A stretch of DNA of 64,000 bases, from positions 1-64,000 of the forward strand of contig OZ245876.1 of NCBI GenBank assembly GCA_965229445.1. The letters run 5' to 3'. The translations under genes and the position numbers were made by a program. Of this stretch, positions 44,666 to 53,560 are shown in pieces (the stretch's first letter is position 1; each line of letters begins with the position of its first letter). The notes under the pieces were generated by a model. That model saw only the letters and a program-made list of their open reading frames with translations. It made no database searches and was not told the DNA's origin. Source of the DNA: Owenweeksia sp965229445 (GTDB lineage: Bacteria; Bacteroidota; Bacteroidia; Flavobacteriales; Schleiferiaceae).

Positions 44666-45166
44666 TTAGCTCAACTTTTTAACATATTCGAAATCATCCA
44701 TAATATAGCCACCACCGATATCTATCACGATGGATCCCACACGCTCAAAGTCCAAAGCTTCATATGCGCTTATTGCCCCCAGGTTGTTTTTATTTACGGT
44801 TAATCTAATTCGGTCCATTCTTGATTTTATCGCCAGAGCTTCAATATATGAGAGCATAGCGCGTCCATAGCCCTTGCCCCTGCAGGCTTTAGTTAGATAA
44901 AACTTACTGAGAAACAACTCCGTGGCCTGTATACTAAAGCTAAAGTATCCCATGGGGTTATTTTGAAGCATCCCGATGTAATACTGATAGCCAGGTTGCT
45001 TGCTTTGCTCAAACATCTGGTCGGCTTGCTGAAAATTCTGCAGCATATACTCTACTTGAGGCAAGCCAATGATGCTGGCATAATGCTCCCGCCAGATTAT
45101 TGCCGCTAATCTTTCAAGAGTCTCAAACTCCTGCGGTTCGGTTAGTCTTTTGAACTGGACATTCAA
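44666..45166 (-). CDS. GNAT-family N-acetyltransferase
   Basis: A 166-residue acetyl-CoA-dependent acyltransferase. Motif A (acetyl-CoA binding) is CRGKGYGRAML, preceded by strand beta-4 (LSKFYLTKA) and followed by VNKNNLGAISAYEALDFERVGS, typical of GNAT motif B. The start is TTG at 45166, overlapping the upstream stop as TTGA. The nearby ATG at 45162 is out of frame and soon stops, so the TTG start is well supported. The substrate is unknown. Confidence 0.88.
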   Translation of the reverse strand: MNVQFKRLTEPQEFETLERLAAIIWREHYASIIGLPQVEYMLQNFQQADQMFEQSKQPGYQYYIGMLQNNPMGYFSFSIQATELFLSKFYLTKACRGKGYGRAMLSYIEALAIKSRMDRIRLTVNKNNLGAISAYEALDFERVGSIVIDIGGGYIMDDFEYVKKLS

Positions 45167-47202
45167 TTATTACAGAAATCTATACTAGCCTGATCAAGCT
45201 CCCAACCTTGCTGTGACGCCTTTTTAAAGCTAGCGCAGGCCTCTTCTTTTCTGTCGAGATCCCGGTAGGTTACACCAAGCAGGTAGTGTACCCGCGCATT
45301 ATCTGCATCCAACTCTCTAACCGCGATAAAATCTTGCAAGGCCTGCTCATATTCTCCCAATCGTCCATAGGTAGAGCCTCGGTTAATTAGAGCAGCCTTA
45401 TTCCTTGGATCAATCTGTATTTGCTCGTTAAAAATCTTCATAGCTGCGTCGATTTGACCACGCTTGGCCAATTCAACCGCATGCTCAACCATCACATCCG
45501 GTTTCTTGCGGTTTTCATGCTGGGTTTGCAGCGCTGTCATCAACTGTGATGCCTTAGGTAAGCTAGCTGCAATATCCAAATCATCCATGGCTTTCATCGG
45601 CTGACCAAGTTGCACATAAATCTGCGCCCTTGTAAAATGATACTCCAGGTTTGGCTCTTCGGTTTTCTTAATAGCGCTGTTAATATCTGAAAGAGCTCGA
45701 TAATAGTCTTTGGTTTTCATTCTGATATTCGCAGACAAATGATAAAACCGGTGGTCTTTTTTAAATATCTCCAGGGCCTTGTCCACCCAAACCTCAGCGG
45801 CGCTAATATCATTTATCTTATAGTACAATATGGCCAGGTTGAGGTAGGACTCAGGGAAATCCGGATCAATATTCGTTAGGCGAATAAAATCATTTGCTGC
45901 TGCCTCTGTTTTACCCTTCGCGATATATCCAAGCGCCCTCATATTATAAGCATGTCCATACTTTGGGTAATTCCCGATTACATCAGACCAGAGACTGACA
46001 CTGTTATTCCATACTGAAATACGAGCATTGGCCTGAACGCCAAACACGAAAGCGATAAGCGCAACCGGCACCGCCAGGGGCCATTCTTTTCTCTGAATCC
46101 ATTGAGCCAGATAGTAGGTAGGAATGAGGAGCAAGCCAATTAGGGGTAGGTAGTTATAGCGGTTTGCCATATAATAATTCCCATAAGGTACATCCAGATA
46201 CTTCAACATCAACACCACGTTAATAAAGAAGAAGGCCAGTCCAAAAAATACCACTTTGCGCTTCGTCTGAAAAGCCTTCCACACTAGAAACAAAAAGATT
46301 AAGACTCCTACAATAGAAGCATAGGCCTGCCACTCCAGAGGTGCCCCATAATCTGATGGGTAGGGATAATAGGCCGAAAGATTGAACGGCACCAGGCCCT
46401 TAACCAGGTAGCTCATAAAGGCAAATGATGCCAGAGCAAGCTTGTCTGTTTGACCATAAGAAGTGGTGTTTAGATCCCCCCAAGCCTCTGCTTGTGCACC
46501 GGCCGTGAGCAAAATAAATGCTACTGCCAATGCCAGAAAAGGTAGTTTCTCCAGATAGATTTTGGTTTCCCGTAAATTTCTTTCACGCAGATAATCCAAC
46601 AGAAACATAAGTCCTAAAAAAGTCATGGCCTGGGCCTTGCTCAGGATGGAGAGCGCAAAGAATACAAAACAAATGATGAGGGCTTTTCTGGAAGGCGCTT
46701 CGAGATACCGCAAATACTTGATTCCCGCCAAAAGGAAAAAGGTACTGTAAAGCACATTCTTTCGTTCAGTCATCCACGCATAAGACTCTACCGTCATGGG
46801 GTGAAGCATGAACAAAAAAGCCACCGCCAGAGCGAGTTCATCCTGTTTAAACAAAGCCAGCAAAAACAGGTAAACCAGCGCCGAGTTAAAGAGGTGTAAA
46901 AACAGATTAATGGTGTGATGGCCCTTCACGCTGTTCTTAAATATCACCCTGTCTAAAGAAAGGCTGAGCATCGTTATAGGGTGATAATGGCCGTCAAAAT
47001 AAGAGGTAAATATGGCCGCAATCGACCCGGCGTCCAAAGACTCAATTAACTCATTCTGCGCTATATACCTTTCGTCATCATAATTAAGCATCTCCCCTTC
47101 CAGGCTCTGATTCAGAAAAGCGAGGCCAATGGCCACCAGGATAATGATGCGCGCTGTTTTGGCCTGCCACCATTTCTTTTCTTCCGGATAAAACTCGCTC
47201 AA
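45163..47202 (-). CDS. Multi-spanning GT-C-like membrane protein with C-terminal TPR repeats (TMTC-like)
   Basis: A 679-residue protein. Residues 1 to about 400 contain about ten transmembrane helices. The first periplasmic loop has YDDERYI, followed by GHYHPITMLS and HLFNSALVYL, the pattern of TMTC/PMT-like glycosyltransferases of the GT-C fold. Residues about 410-679 carry at least five TPR units (HAYNMRALGYIAKGKTEAA, PESYLNLAILYYKIND, ALINRGSTYGRLGEYEQAL, ARVHYLLGVTYRDLDRKEEA). Protein O-glycosylation is plausible but inferred. No ATG fits; the TTG at 47202 just before TM1 is used. Confidence 0.82.
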   Translation of the reverse strand: MSEFYPEEKKWWQAKTARIIILVAIGLAFLNQSLEGEMLNYDDERYIAQNELIESLDAGSIAAIFTSYFDGHYHPITMLSLSLDRVIFKNSVKGHHTINLFLHLFNSALVYLFLLALFKQDELALAVAFLFMLHPMTVESYAWMTERKNVLYSTFFLLAGIKYLRYLEAPSRKALIICFVFFALSILSKAQAMTFLGLMFLLDYLRERNLRETKIYLEKLPFLALAVAFILLTAGAQAEAWGDLNTTSYGQTDKLALASFAFMSYLVKGLVPFNLSAYYPYPSDYGAPLEWQAYASIVGVLIFLFLVWKAFQTKRKVVFFGLAFFFINVVLMLKYLDVPYGNYYMANRYNYLPLIGLLLIPTYYLAQWIQRKEWPLAVPVALIAFVFGVQANARISVWNNSVSLWSDVIGNYPKYGHAYNMRALGYIAKGKTEAAANDFIRLTNIDPDFPESYLNLAILYYKINDISAAEVWVDKALEIFKKDHRFYHLSANIRMKTKDYYRALSDINSAIKKTEEPNLEYHFTRAQIYVQLGQPMKAMDDLDIAASLPKASQLMTALQTQHENRKKPDVMVEHAVELAKRGQIDAAMKIFNEQIQIDPRNKAALINRGSTYGRLGEYEQALQDFIAVRELDADNARVHYLLGVTYRDLDRKEEACASFKKASQQGWELDQASIDFCNN

Positions 47203-47334
47203 ATTATGTTGCTTTTCGTTTCATTAAATCTATTGCTTTTTTTACTGATTCTAATAGGCCAGTATATGATCCACCTAACCAATATATTAGCCCACACAAG
47301 AATACGAGCTTCGTCGATATTCAAGGTCTGGAAC

Positions 47335-47366
47335 AAAAAAACCCTCCGTGCAACACGAAGGGTTCT
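47335..47366 (-). terminator. Rho-independent terminator of the porW-atp operon
   Basis: On the minus strand AACCCTTCGTG, a TTG loop, CACGGAGGGTT and a T-run follow atpG by 24 bases. The strong hairpin with one mismatch marks the end of the long minus-strand unit. Confidence 0.9.
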
Positions 47367-47389
47367 TGAATAATAAGTCCAAAGAAATT

Positions 47390-48247
47390 TTAACCCTCCA
47401 GAGCCTCTGCGCCACCAACAATTTCCAAAATTTCATTGGTAATGGCTGCCTGACGGGCTTTGTTGTAATCCAACTTAAGCTCTCTAAGGAGCTCTGTGGC
47501 ATTATCTGTTGCCTTGTGCATGGCCGTCATCCGCGCGCCGTGTTCTGAAGCATTACTGTCTAACAAAGCTTTAAAAAGCTGAGTTTTTAAGGACAAGGGA
47601 ATAAGGTCATTCAGAATTTCCTCCTTGGAAGGTTCGTAAATATAATCTCCGGAAGCGCTGGTTCCTTCGGGCTCACTTACCGGCAGGAACTGTTCTACCT
47701 CAACCCTTTGCACTGCGGCATTTACAAATCGATTATAGATGAGGAGTACTTTATCGTATTCGCCATCCTGAAATTTCTGCATTATTTCTTCTGCGATCAA
47801 GGCCGTTGGCTCAAACTGAAGGTTATCGTATATGCTATTGTGATCACCAATAATATTTAACTCGCGACGCTTAAGCAGATCTGCAACCTTTTTACCAATG
47901 GCTACCACATCATATTTAACCCCGGGATTCTGCTCAACATAAGCCACGGTAGCTTTCATGATATTAGCATTGAAAGCTCCCGCCAACCCGCGATTTGAAG
48001 ATACCGTAACAAGTAAAACCTTCTCGTCAGACTCACTTCTTCTAGCAAAGGCATTTTCACTGGCATCCAGCGTAGAACTCACATTCACCAGAATTTCCTC
48101 CAGCTTTTGTGCATAAGGTCGCATCTGAACTATAGCATCCTGCGCGCGCTTAAGCTTGGCGGCCGATACCATCTTCATGGCGGAGGTAATCTGCATAGTA
48201 GATCCTACCGAGCTGATCCTATTCCTTAGTTCTTTTAAGTTTGCCAT
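47390..48247 (-). CDS. atpG: ATP synthase F1 subunit gamma
   Basis: A 285-residue central rotor subunit. The N-terminal coiled coil (NLKELRNRISSVGSTMQITSAMKMVSAAKLKRAQ) and the C-terminal helix (MHKATDNATELLRELKLDYNKARQAAITNEILEIVGGAEAL) are the family signature, and VSSNRGLAGAFN is conserved. It is the last gene of the atp cluster, 52 bp after atpA. The usual next genes, atpD and atpC, are not here. Confidence 0.97.
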   Translation of the reverse strand: MANLKELRNRISSVGSTMQITSAMKMVSAAKLKRAQDAIVQMRPYAQKLEEILVNVSSTLDASENAFARRSESDEKVLLVTVSSNRGLAGAFNANIMKATVAYVEQNPGVKYDVVAIGKKVADLLKRRELNIIGDHNSIYDNLQFEPTALIAEEIMQKFQDGEYDKVLLIYNRFVNAAVQRVEVEQFLPVSEPEGTSASGDYIYEPSKEEILNDLIPLSLKTQLFKALLDSNASEHGARMTAMHKATDNATELLRELKLDYNKARQAAITNEILEIVGGAEALEG

Positions 48248-48299
48248 TCTGCTTTAAGGCTTTTCTATCCTGTTGCTCTACAAGAGAAACAGCATTCCA

Positions 48300-49874
48300 T
48301 TAATACTTGCTGGCTAGTTCCTTGGCCAATTCCGTCATGGTGGAAGTAGCTTCATCCGTTAATTTACCCGCTCTCAGATCGTCCAGAATATTCTGGTGAC
48401 GACCTTCCATCAGAGTTAAATATTCAGTTTCAAAGTCTTTTACTTTATCCACTGGTACCTTATTTAACAAGCCTTTGGTTCCTGCGTAAATAATCGCTAC
48501 TTGTTTCTCTACCGTCATCGGGCTATTTACACCCTGCTTCAGGATTTCCACGTTGCGCTTTCCTTTATTAATTACCGCCATAGTAGCGGCATCAAGGTCG
48601 GAGCCAAATTTAGCAAAGGCCTCTAGTTCACGATACTGAGCCTGATCAAGTTTCAGCGTACCCGATACCTTTTTCATGGATTTTATCTGGGCATTACCCC
48701 CAACCCTTGATACAGATATACCCACATTAATGGCCGGACGAACCCCTGAGTTAAACAGGTCTGACTCCAGGAAGATCTGACCGTCGGTAATAGAAATAAC
48801 GTTGGTAGGAATATATGCAGAAACGTCACCGGCCTGGGTTTCAATAATCGGCAGAGCCGTTAATGAACCGCCACCTTTAACCTTGTCCTTAAGTCCCTCC
48901 GGTAAATCGTTCATGTTTTTCGCTACCTCGTCATCCGCGATAATCTTGGCCGCACGTTCCAATAAACGGGAGTGCAGGTAGAATACATCCCCGGGGTAGG
49001 CCTCACGACCTGGAGGACGGCGAAGGAGCAGAGAAACCTCACGGTAGGCTACCGCTTGTTTTGAAAGGTCATCATAGATGATCAAAGCCGGGCGACCTGT
49101 ATCGCGGAAATACTCACCAATCGCAGCTCCGGCAAATGGTGCATAAAACTGCATGGGAGCAGGATCCGCCGCATTGGCCGCTACCACTACGGTGTAGTCC
49201 ATGGCACCTTTTTCTTCCAGGGTCTTGGTGATCTGAGCCACGGTTGAACCTTTCTGTCCTACCGCAACATAGATACAGTATACAGGCTCACCGCGATCGT
49301 AAAACTCTTTCTGGTTTATGATAGTATCCAGAGCCACGGTTGACTTCCCGGTTTGACGGTCTCCAATAATCAGCTCCCGCTGTCCTCTTCCTACCGGAAT
49401 CATGGAGTCAATCGCCTTGATACCCGTTTGTAATGGTTCATTTACCGGCTGGCGGAAAATTACACCCGGAGCTTTCCGCTCAATTGGCATTTCAATCGTT
49501 TCGCCTTCAACAGGACCAGCACCGTCAATCGGTTGTCCGAGAGCATTTACTACGCGACCAACTAAACCTTCGCCAACATTAATGGAAGCAATTTGGTTGG
49601 TGCGTCTCACCGTACTCCCTTCTCGAATATCTTCTGAAGGTCCCAGAAGTACAATACCCACATTGTCTTCTTCCAGGTTGAGAACAATACCACGCAGGCC
49701 GCTTTCAAACTCCACGAGCTCACCCGCTTGTGCGTTGTTTAACCCATAAGCACGGGCAATACCGTCACCTACCTGAAGAACACTACCTACTTCTTCCAGT
49801 TCTGTCTGGGCATTAAACCCGGCCAGTTGTTGTTTAAGAATTGCTGATACTTCAGCGGGATTGATTTCTGCCAT
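48300..49874 (-). CDS. atpA: ATP synthase F1 subunit alpha
   Basis: A 524-residue regulatory nucleotide-binding subunit of F1. Walker A is GDRQTGKST and the catalytic-interface Arg lies in the segment ISVSRVGGNAQIKSMKKVSG. ALIIYDDLSKQAVAYREVSLLLRRPPGREAYPGD is the classical ATP synthase alpha/beta signature region. The length matches bacterial AtpA. It lies 23 bp downstream of atpH. Confidence 0.98.
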   Translation of the reverse strand: MAEINPAEVSAILKQQLAGFNAQTELEEVGSVLQVGDGIARAYGLNNAQAGELVEFESGLRGIVLNLEEDNVGIVLLGPSEDIREGSTVRRTNQIASINVGEGLVGRVVNALGQPIDGAGPVEGETIEMPIERKAPGVIFRQPVNEPLQTGIKAIDSMIPVGRGQRELIIGDRQTGKSTVALDTIINQKEFYDRGEPVYCIYVAVGQKGSTVAQITKTLEEKGAMDYTVVVAANAADPAPMQFYAPFAGAAIGEYFRDTGRPALIIYDDLSKQAVAYREVSLLLRRPPGREAYPGDVFYLHSRLLERAAKIIADDEVAKNMNDLPEGLKDKVKGGGSLTALPIIETQAGDVSAYIPTNVISITDGQIFLESDLFNSGVRPAINVGISVSRVGGNAQIKSMKKVSGTLKLDQAQYRELEAFAKFGSDLDAATMAVINKGKRNVEILKQGVNSPMTVEKQVAIIYAGTKGLLNKVPVDKVKDFETEYLTLMEGRHQNILDDLRAGKLTDEATSTMTELAKELASKY

Positions 49875-49897
49875 CTTTGATTAGCCTTTAGTGTAAT

Positions 49898-50455
49898 CTA
49901 AAATTTCGGTACAAATATGTTTTCTTCCAGGGACCTGTGGAGGCTTTCCAGTTGCTTGCTTACGGTAGCATCGAACTGAAGGTCTCCCATTTTAACTTTA
50001 ACTCCTCCTAACACAGAAGGATCTACCTTTTCTACGATCTCTATCTTTAAATTGGTTCTCTTGACCAATCTTTCCTTAATTTCTTTCAGCTGCTCAGGCT
50101 TCAACGGCACCGCGCTGGTCACCGTAGCCTCGCGTATTCCTCTCGCCAGTCTATACTGCTCAACAAAAGAGAACATCGTTTCATCCAATACTCCTTCGCG
50201 TCCGCGACGGATAACAATCTTGAGAAAGTTCATGGTGATTTCACTAATGCTTCCTCCAAACACCTTATCTACCACACCTTCCTTTTGCTTAGGCATGATG
50301 ATAGGACTTTTTAGAACGGACTTAAGCTCAGGCGACCCGGAAATAATGGAGCGTATTGCCACGACATCGCTGTACACCTCATCAAGCAGATTTGACTCAA
50401 CAGCAAAATCAAGAAGGGCTTTAGCGTAACGACGATTGACTTTTTTGATGAGCAT
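49898..50455 (-). CDS. atpH: ATP synthase F1 subunit delta
   Basis: A 185-residue stator subunit of the OSCP/delta family. The N-terminal helical domain starts NRRYAKALLDFAVESN, and the C-terminal part has VDPSVLGGVKVKMGDLQFDATVSKQLESLHRSL. It links F1 alpha to the b-subunit stalk. It is 6 bp downstream of atpF. Confidence 0.95.
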   Translation of the reverse strand: MLIKKVNRRYAKALLDFAVESNLLDEVYSDVVAIRSIISGSPELKSVLKSPIIMPKQKEGVVDKVFGGSISEITMNFLKIVIRRGREGVLDETMFSFVEQYRLARGIREATVTSAVPLKPEQLKEIKERLVKRTNLKIEIVEKVDPSVLGGVKVKMGDLQFDATVSKQLESLHRSLEENIFVPKF

Positions 50456-50461
50456 CCTGGC

Positions 50462-50956
50462 TTAATTGAGTTTAAAGTCTCTAAGTTGATTCTCGATTAA
50501 TTCATGCTGCTTTTCCCCACCAGAAAGCTCTTGGCGTAAAACCTTTTCAGCAATTTCCACAGACATCTTACCTACCATGTTTTTAAGGTCTGTTACCGCA
50601 CGCATCTTTTCGTTCTCTATTTGCTCACGTGCTTGCTCAATCATGCGATCCGCCTCGTCGGAAGCCTTAGACTTGGCTTCGGTGATCATCTCATCCTTGA
50701 TTTGACGTGCTTCTTTAAGCATCGCGTCTCTTTCCTGACGAGCCTCAATCAAAATCTTTTCGTTGTCAGACTTTAATTGCTCCATCTCCTCTCTCGCCTT
50801 CGCGGCTGAGCTCAGAGCGGTTTCAATTGATTCTTCTCGCTGTTTAACCGCGTTTAGAATAGGTTTCCAGGCATACTTTCCTAGGAGGAAAAGCAAGATT
50901 AGAAAAGTGACGGTGGTCCAAAAAATCAGACCAATACTGGGAGTTACTAATTCCAT
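50462..50956 (-). CDS. atpF: ATP synthase Fo subunit b
   Basis: A 164-residue stalk protein with one N-terminal transmembrane helix (IGLIFWTTVTFLILLFLLGKYAW). A long charged coiled coil follows (AAKAREEMEQLKSDNEKILIEARQERDAMLKEA, continuing to residue 150). Only one b-type gene is present, so the stalk is a homodimer. It lies between atpE and atpH. Confidence 0.95.
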   Translation of the reverse strand: MELVTPSIGLIFWTTVTFLILLFLLGKYAWKPILNAVKQREESIETALSSAAKAREEMEQLKSDNEKILIEARQERDAMLKEARQIKDEMITEAKSKASDEADRMIEQAREQIENEKMRAVTDLKNMVGKMSVEIAEKVLRQELSGGEKQHELIENQLRDFKLN

Positions 50957-51030
50957 TTTTAGTTCTTTAAATCATGGGTTAAACCGGGACCGGCAACCAA
51001 CCGTTACAAGTCCCGGTTTCTAATTTTCGA

Positions 51031-51228
51031 TCAGATCAGGGCAACAACAACACCGAAGAGGGCAACACCCTCAACCAGCGCAGCAGCGATGATCATGTTC
51101 GTTTGGATTTTACCGGTAGCTTCAGGCTGACGAGCGATAGCTTCCATAGCTTTTCCGCCGATCATTCCGATACCTATACCAGCGCCGATAACGGCTAAAC
51201 CAGCTCCAATTGCAGCAGGTATTTCCAT
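51031..51228 (-). CDS. atpE: ATP synthase Fo subunit c
   Basis: A 65-residue hairpin of two transmembrane helices with the GAGIGIGMIGGKAMEAIARQPE loop. The ion-binding Glu is in AALVEGVALFGVVVAL. The surrounding residues do not show the sodium-type Q..ET pattern, so proton coupling is likely. The short length is usual for Bacteroidota. Confidence 0.96.
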   Translation of the reverse strand: MEIPAAIGAGLAVIGAGIGIGMIGGKAMEAIARQPEATGKIQTNMIIAAALVEGVALFGVVVALI

Positions 51229-51266
51229 GATATTTCAGGATTTAGATTAAACAAAAACTTCAACTA

Positions 51267-52394
51267 TTAATGATGTTCCGCTGTTGCCTGTCCAATGAAC
51301 AAAGCAGTGAGCATGGTAAATATAAATGCTTGTAATGCAGCCACCAGAAGCTCCAGTATAGAGATAAATAGAGCAAAAGGCACCGCAAGACCGGCCATGG
51401 CCACATTCTCAAATATGAATATTAAGGAGATCAAACTCAATACAATGATGTGACCGGCAGTAATGTTTGCAAACAGACGAATCATCAGGGCGAAGAACTT
51501 GATGATCACGTTGGAGGCCAGTTCAATTGGGAATAGAATTGGCCACAGCCACCATGGATTTGGGGCGAAGATGTGTTTCCAATAATTCTTATTTCCACTG
51601 AATTGGACCACTAATAATGTTAGAACCGCCAGGGTAAGTGTAAAAGCGATATTCCCTGATACGTTGGCGCTAAATGGGAAGAATGGTACCAAACCCATCA
51701 GGTTTAGTAGCCAAATAAGGAAGAATATAGTGAGCAAAAAGGGCATGTAGCGCTCGTATCTAGCCCCAATTTGAGGACGTGCTATCTCGTCTCTGACAAA
51801 AAGCACCAGAGGCTCCATAAAAGACGTTAAGCCTTTCGGGGTTCCCTTGTTAGACTTGTAAGAACGTGCTACACTCATAAATATCAGACACAGCAAGAAT
51901 CCTGCGAAGAGCAGAGAAAAAACGTTCCTGGTAATTGACAAGTCTAATGGCATCTCATTGATGGGGTGGTGTTCCTCATCAAAAGTCAAACCTCCGTTTG
52001 GTCCGGCTATATAAATTTTCTCGTGGTAGTTAAGGAAGGTCATTCCCTTACGTTCTACTCCGTGGTGGCCTTCTGTATCGTGGTGGAAAGCTGAAGATGA
52101 AAACATCACCAGGCCGTTATTGGTCCACAAAATAACCGGAAGAGGCACACTTACCGCGGATTCCCCTTCTCCCATCACATGGAAGCCGTGCGAATCTGCA
52201 ATGTGATGCATGATTACTTCGGTGGGATTGAAATCCTTTTCTGAATCACCAGTGTGATCATCATGATGATCAGCATCAGCCTGCTGATCATGAACATGCT
52301 CTTCATGATGATGGTCCTGGGCAACTAAGTATCCCGCCTGAGGGATAAATGCGGTTAATAGACTTAACGCGCTGATAACAAATAGTTTACGCAT
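51267..52394 (-). CDS. atpB: ATP synthase Fo subunit a with His-rich N-terminal extension
   Basis: A 375-residue membrane subunit forming the proton half-channels. The essential Arg is in LMIRLFANITAGH, and conserved MGLVPFFPFSANVSGN and FIFTMLTALFIGQA follow. Unlike E. coli AtpB it begins with a signal peptide-like segment (ISALSLLTAFIPQAGYLVAQ). A periplasmic region of about 120 residues follows, very rich in His and Asp (DHHHEEHVHD, HHDDHTGDS). Such extensions occur in Bacteroidota. A -7 promoter element lies 40 bases upstream. Confidence 0.96.
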   Translation of the reverse strand: MRKLFVISALSLLTAFIPQAGYLVAQDHHHEEHVHDQQADADHHDDHTGDSEKDFNPTEVIMHHIADSHGFHVMGEGESAVSVPLPVILWTNNGLVMFSSSAFHHDTEGHHGVERKGMTFLNYHEKIYIAGPNGGLTFDEEHHPINEMPLDLSITRNVFSLLFAGFLLCLIFMSVARSYKSNKGTPKGLTSFMEPLVLFVRDEIARPQIGARYERYMPFLLTIFFLIWLLNLMGLVPFFPFSANVSGNIAFTLTLAVLTLLVVQFSGNKNYWKHIFAPNPWWLWPILFPIELASNVIIKFFALMIRLFANITAGHIIVLSLISLIFIFENVAMAGLAVPFALFISILELLVAALQAFIFTMLTALFIGQATAEHH

Positions 52395-52433
52395 GGATTT
52401 TATCTGACGGTTTACCCTCTATAAAAATCGGTG

Positions 52434-52441
52434 CAAATGTA
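52434..52441 (-). promoter_or_regulatory. -7 promoter element TACATTTG before atpB
   Basis: An exact TAnnTTTG match on the minus strand 40 bases upstream of the atpB ATG, in the only sizeable gap of the cluster (131 bp). It suggests an internal promoter for atpBEFHAG. Confidence 0.5.
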
Positions 52442-52525
52442 GATATAAATATTTGAACTGAAATAGCCTGAGTGTGAAAAAATAATTGGCGACAAGTCGC
52501 TGACAGCGCAAGAATCAGCGAATCT

Positions 52526-52882
52526 TTATGAAGCACTTTCGCCCCCTCGTAAAAGTCTGAACACAGAAGCCGCTTCAAAGACCAGAAAAACAAGGTAAAC
52601 CATTAGTTGCTGCAGAATAATTTCCTTCATGGCCGGGTCATCAGCCTTTAAGGCCGGAAGCAAATAAAGGATAAAGGCCATCATCTTCAATAAGCTAAAA
52701 CCCATATAAGCCAAACCCGCTCTTTCGAAACTTTTCCTGCTAACCCAGTAGCTTAATCCATAAACGATAAAAGTGGCCAGAGCCATAAAAATATACGTCC
52801 CATAAAGCAGTTCTCTATGAAATTCCAGATCTGTATTCCGAACCAACTGATCGTGCACAAAAGCCATTACAGCGGAAAACAA
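52526..52882 (-). CDS. Small membrane protein of the ATP synthase cluster (DUF6168-like)
   Basis: About 118 residues with four hydrophobic helices (LLYGTYIFMALATFIVYGLSYW; GFSLLKMMAFILYLLPAL; QQLMVYLVFLVFEAASVFRLL). The listed TTG start cuts the first helix. In frame upstream the sequence continues as ISGNLNSLSRFIFLLLLFSAV, back to an ATT at 52928-52930 six bases after the atpZ stop, with no ATG, GTG or TTG between. The true N-terminus is therefore uncertain. Position between atpZ and atpB suggests a role like AtpI in Fo assembly (inference). Confidence 0.75.
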   Translation of the reverse strand: MFSAVMAFVHDQLVRNTDLEFHRELLYGTYIFMALATFIVYGLSYWVSRKSFERAGLAYMGFSLLKMMAFILYLLPALKADDPAMKEIILQQLMVYLVFLVFEAASVFRLLRGGESAS

Positions 52883-52935
52883 CAGGAGAAGGAAAATAAA
52901 TCTGCTTAGTGAATTCAGGTTTCCAGAAATTAGGA

Positions 52936-53181
52936 TTACTTCTTCATGAGTCCCTTTAAGGGTAGATACAGGGCCAAAAATACCCCTATTAACGAGCCAA
53001 TGACCGTAAATAAGGGAAAATCTTCCGGCGATCGGTACTTTCCGTCAAGGTAAATTCCTCCCAAAACACCCAACCCTATTGAGGCAAGCATCTGGAACCC
53101 CATGGACGAATACTTCAGATAATTGTTAAGCGGAGGCTTCTTTGGAGGTTTTTCCTCCCTGGTCTTGCCTTTGATTGTCAT
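52936..53181 (-). CDS. AtpZ/AtpI family protein
   Basis: An 81-residue protein with a basic, proline-rich N-terminus (TREEKPPKKPPLNNYLKY). Two helices form the AtpZ hairpin: GFQMLASIGLGVLGGIYLDGKY, then PLFTVIGSLIGVFLALYLPLKGLM. AtpZ/AtpI proteins assist c-ring assembly or ion transport at Fo. The ATG at 53181 lies 56 bp inside the 3' end of the bactofilin gene in another frame, an unusually long overlap. Confidence 0.85.
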   Translation of the reverse strand: MTIKGKTREEKPPKKPPLNNYLKYSSMGFQMLASIGLGVLGGIYLDGKYRSPEDFPLFTVIGSLIGVFLALYLPLKGLMKK

Positions 53182-53551
53182 TATTGCTCATTTCACGAAC
53201 CACCGAGCCCATGCTGCAGGAACCGGTAAATTCTGCTCCTGGTTCTACCGAGAGCTTGCCAGTGATAACATCTCCCATTACTCTCGCGCTAGCGGCCAAG
53301 GATAATAACTCCACCACCTGCACTTTCCCTTCAAGCGTGCCAGATACATTTGCATTGGTGCAGCGAACATCTCCTTCTACCTTACCATTTTCACCAATCA
53401 CCAGTTTTCCGCTGATATTGATGTTCCCTTTGAGCCGGCCATCAATACGCATATCGCCTTCTGAATGGATTTCACCTTCGATACTTGTACCGGCCAAAAC
53501 ACGGTTGCTGGCTTGCCCGGAATCATAAGTATCACGTTGTTTCTTAACCAT
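53126..53551 (-). CDS. Bactofilin (polymer-forming cytoskeletal protein)
   Basis: A 141-residue protein with the bactofilin beta-helix (DUF583): repeating NRVLAGTSIEGEIHSEGDMRIDG, LKGNINISGKLVIGENGKVEGDV, NANVSGTLEGKVQ and RVMGDVITGKLSVEPGAEFTG turns. Flexible polar tails flank the helix. Bactofilins self-assemble into filaments at the membrane. It lies 9 bp after the PorW/SprE-like gene, and its C-terminal tail overlaps atpZ. Confidence 0.92.
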   Translation of the reverse strand: MVKKQRDTYDSGQASNRVLAGTSIEGEIHSEGDMRIDGRLKGNINISGKLVIGENGKVEGDVRCTNANVSGTLEGKVQVVELLSLAASARVMGDVITGKLSVEPGAEFTGSCSMGSVVREMSNNDNQRQDQGGKTSKEASA

Positions 53552-53560
53552 GACTTGAGT

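Noticed and set aside
49402..49749. Open frame opposite atpA (and similar ones opposite czcA, rseP and atpH)
   Set aside because: Antisense shadows of well-conserved genes, without motifs or signals of their own.
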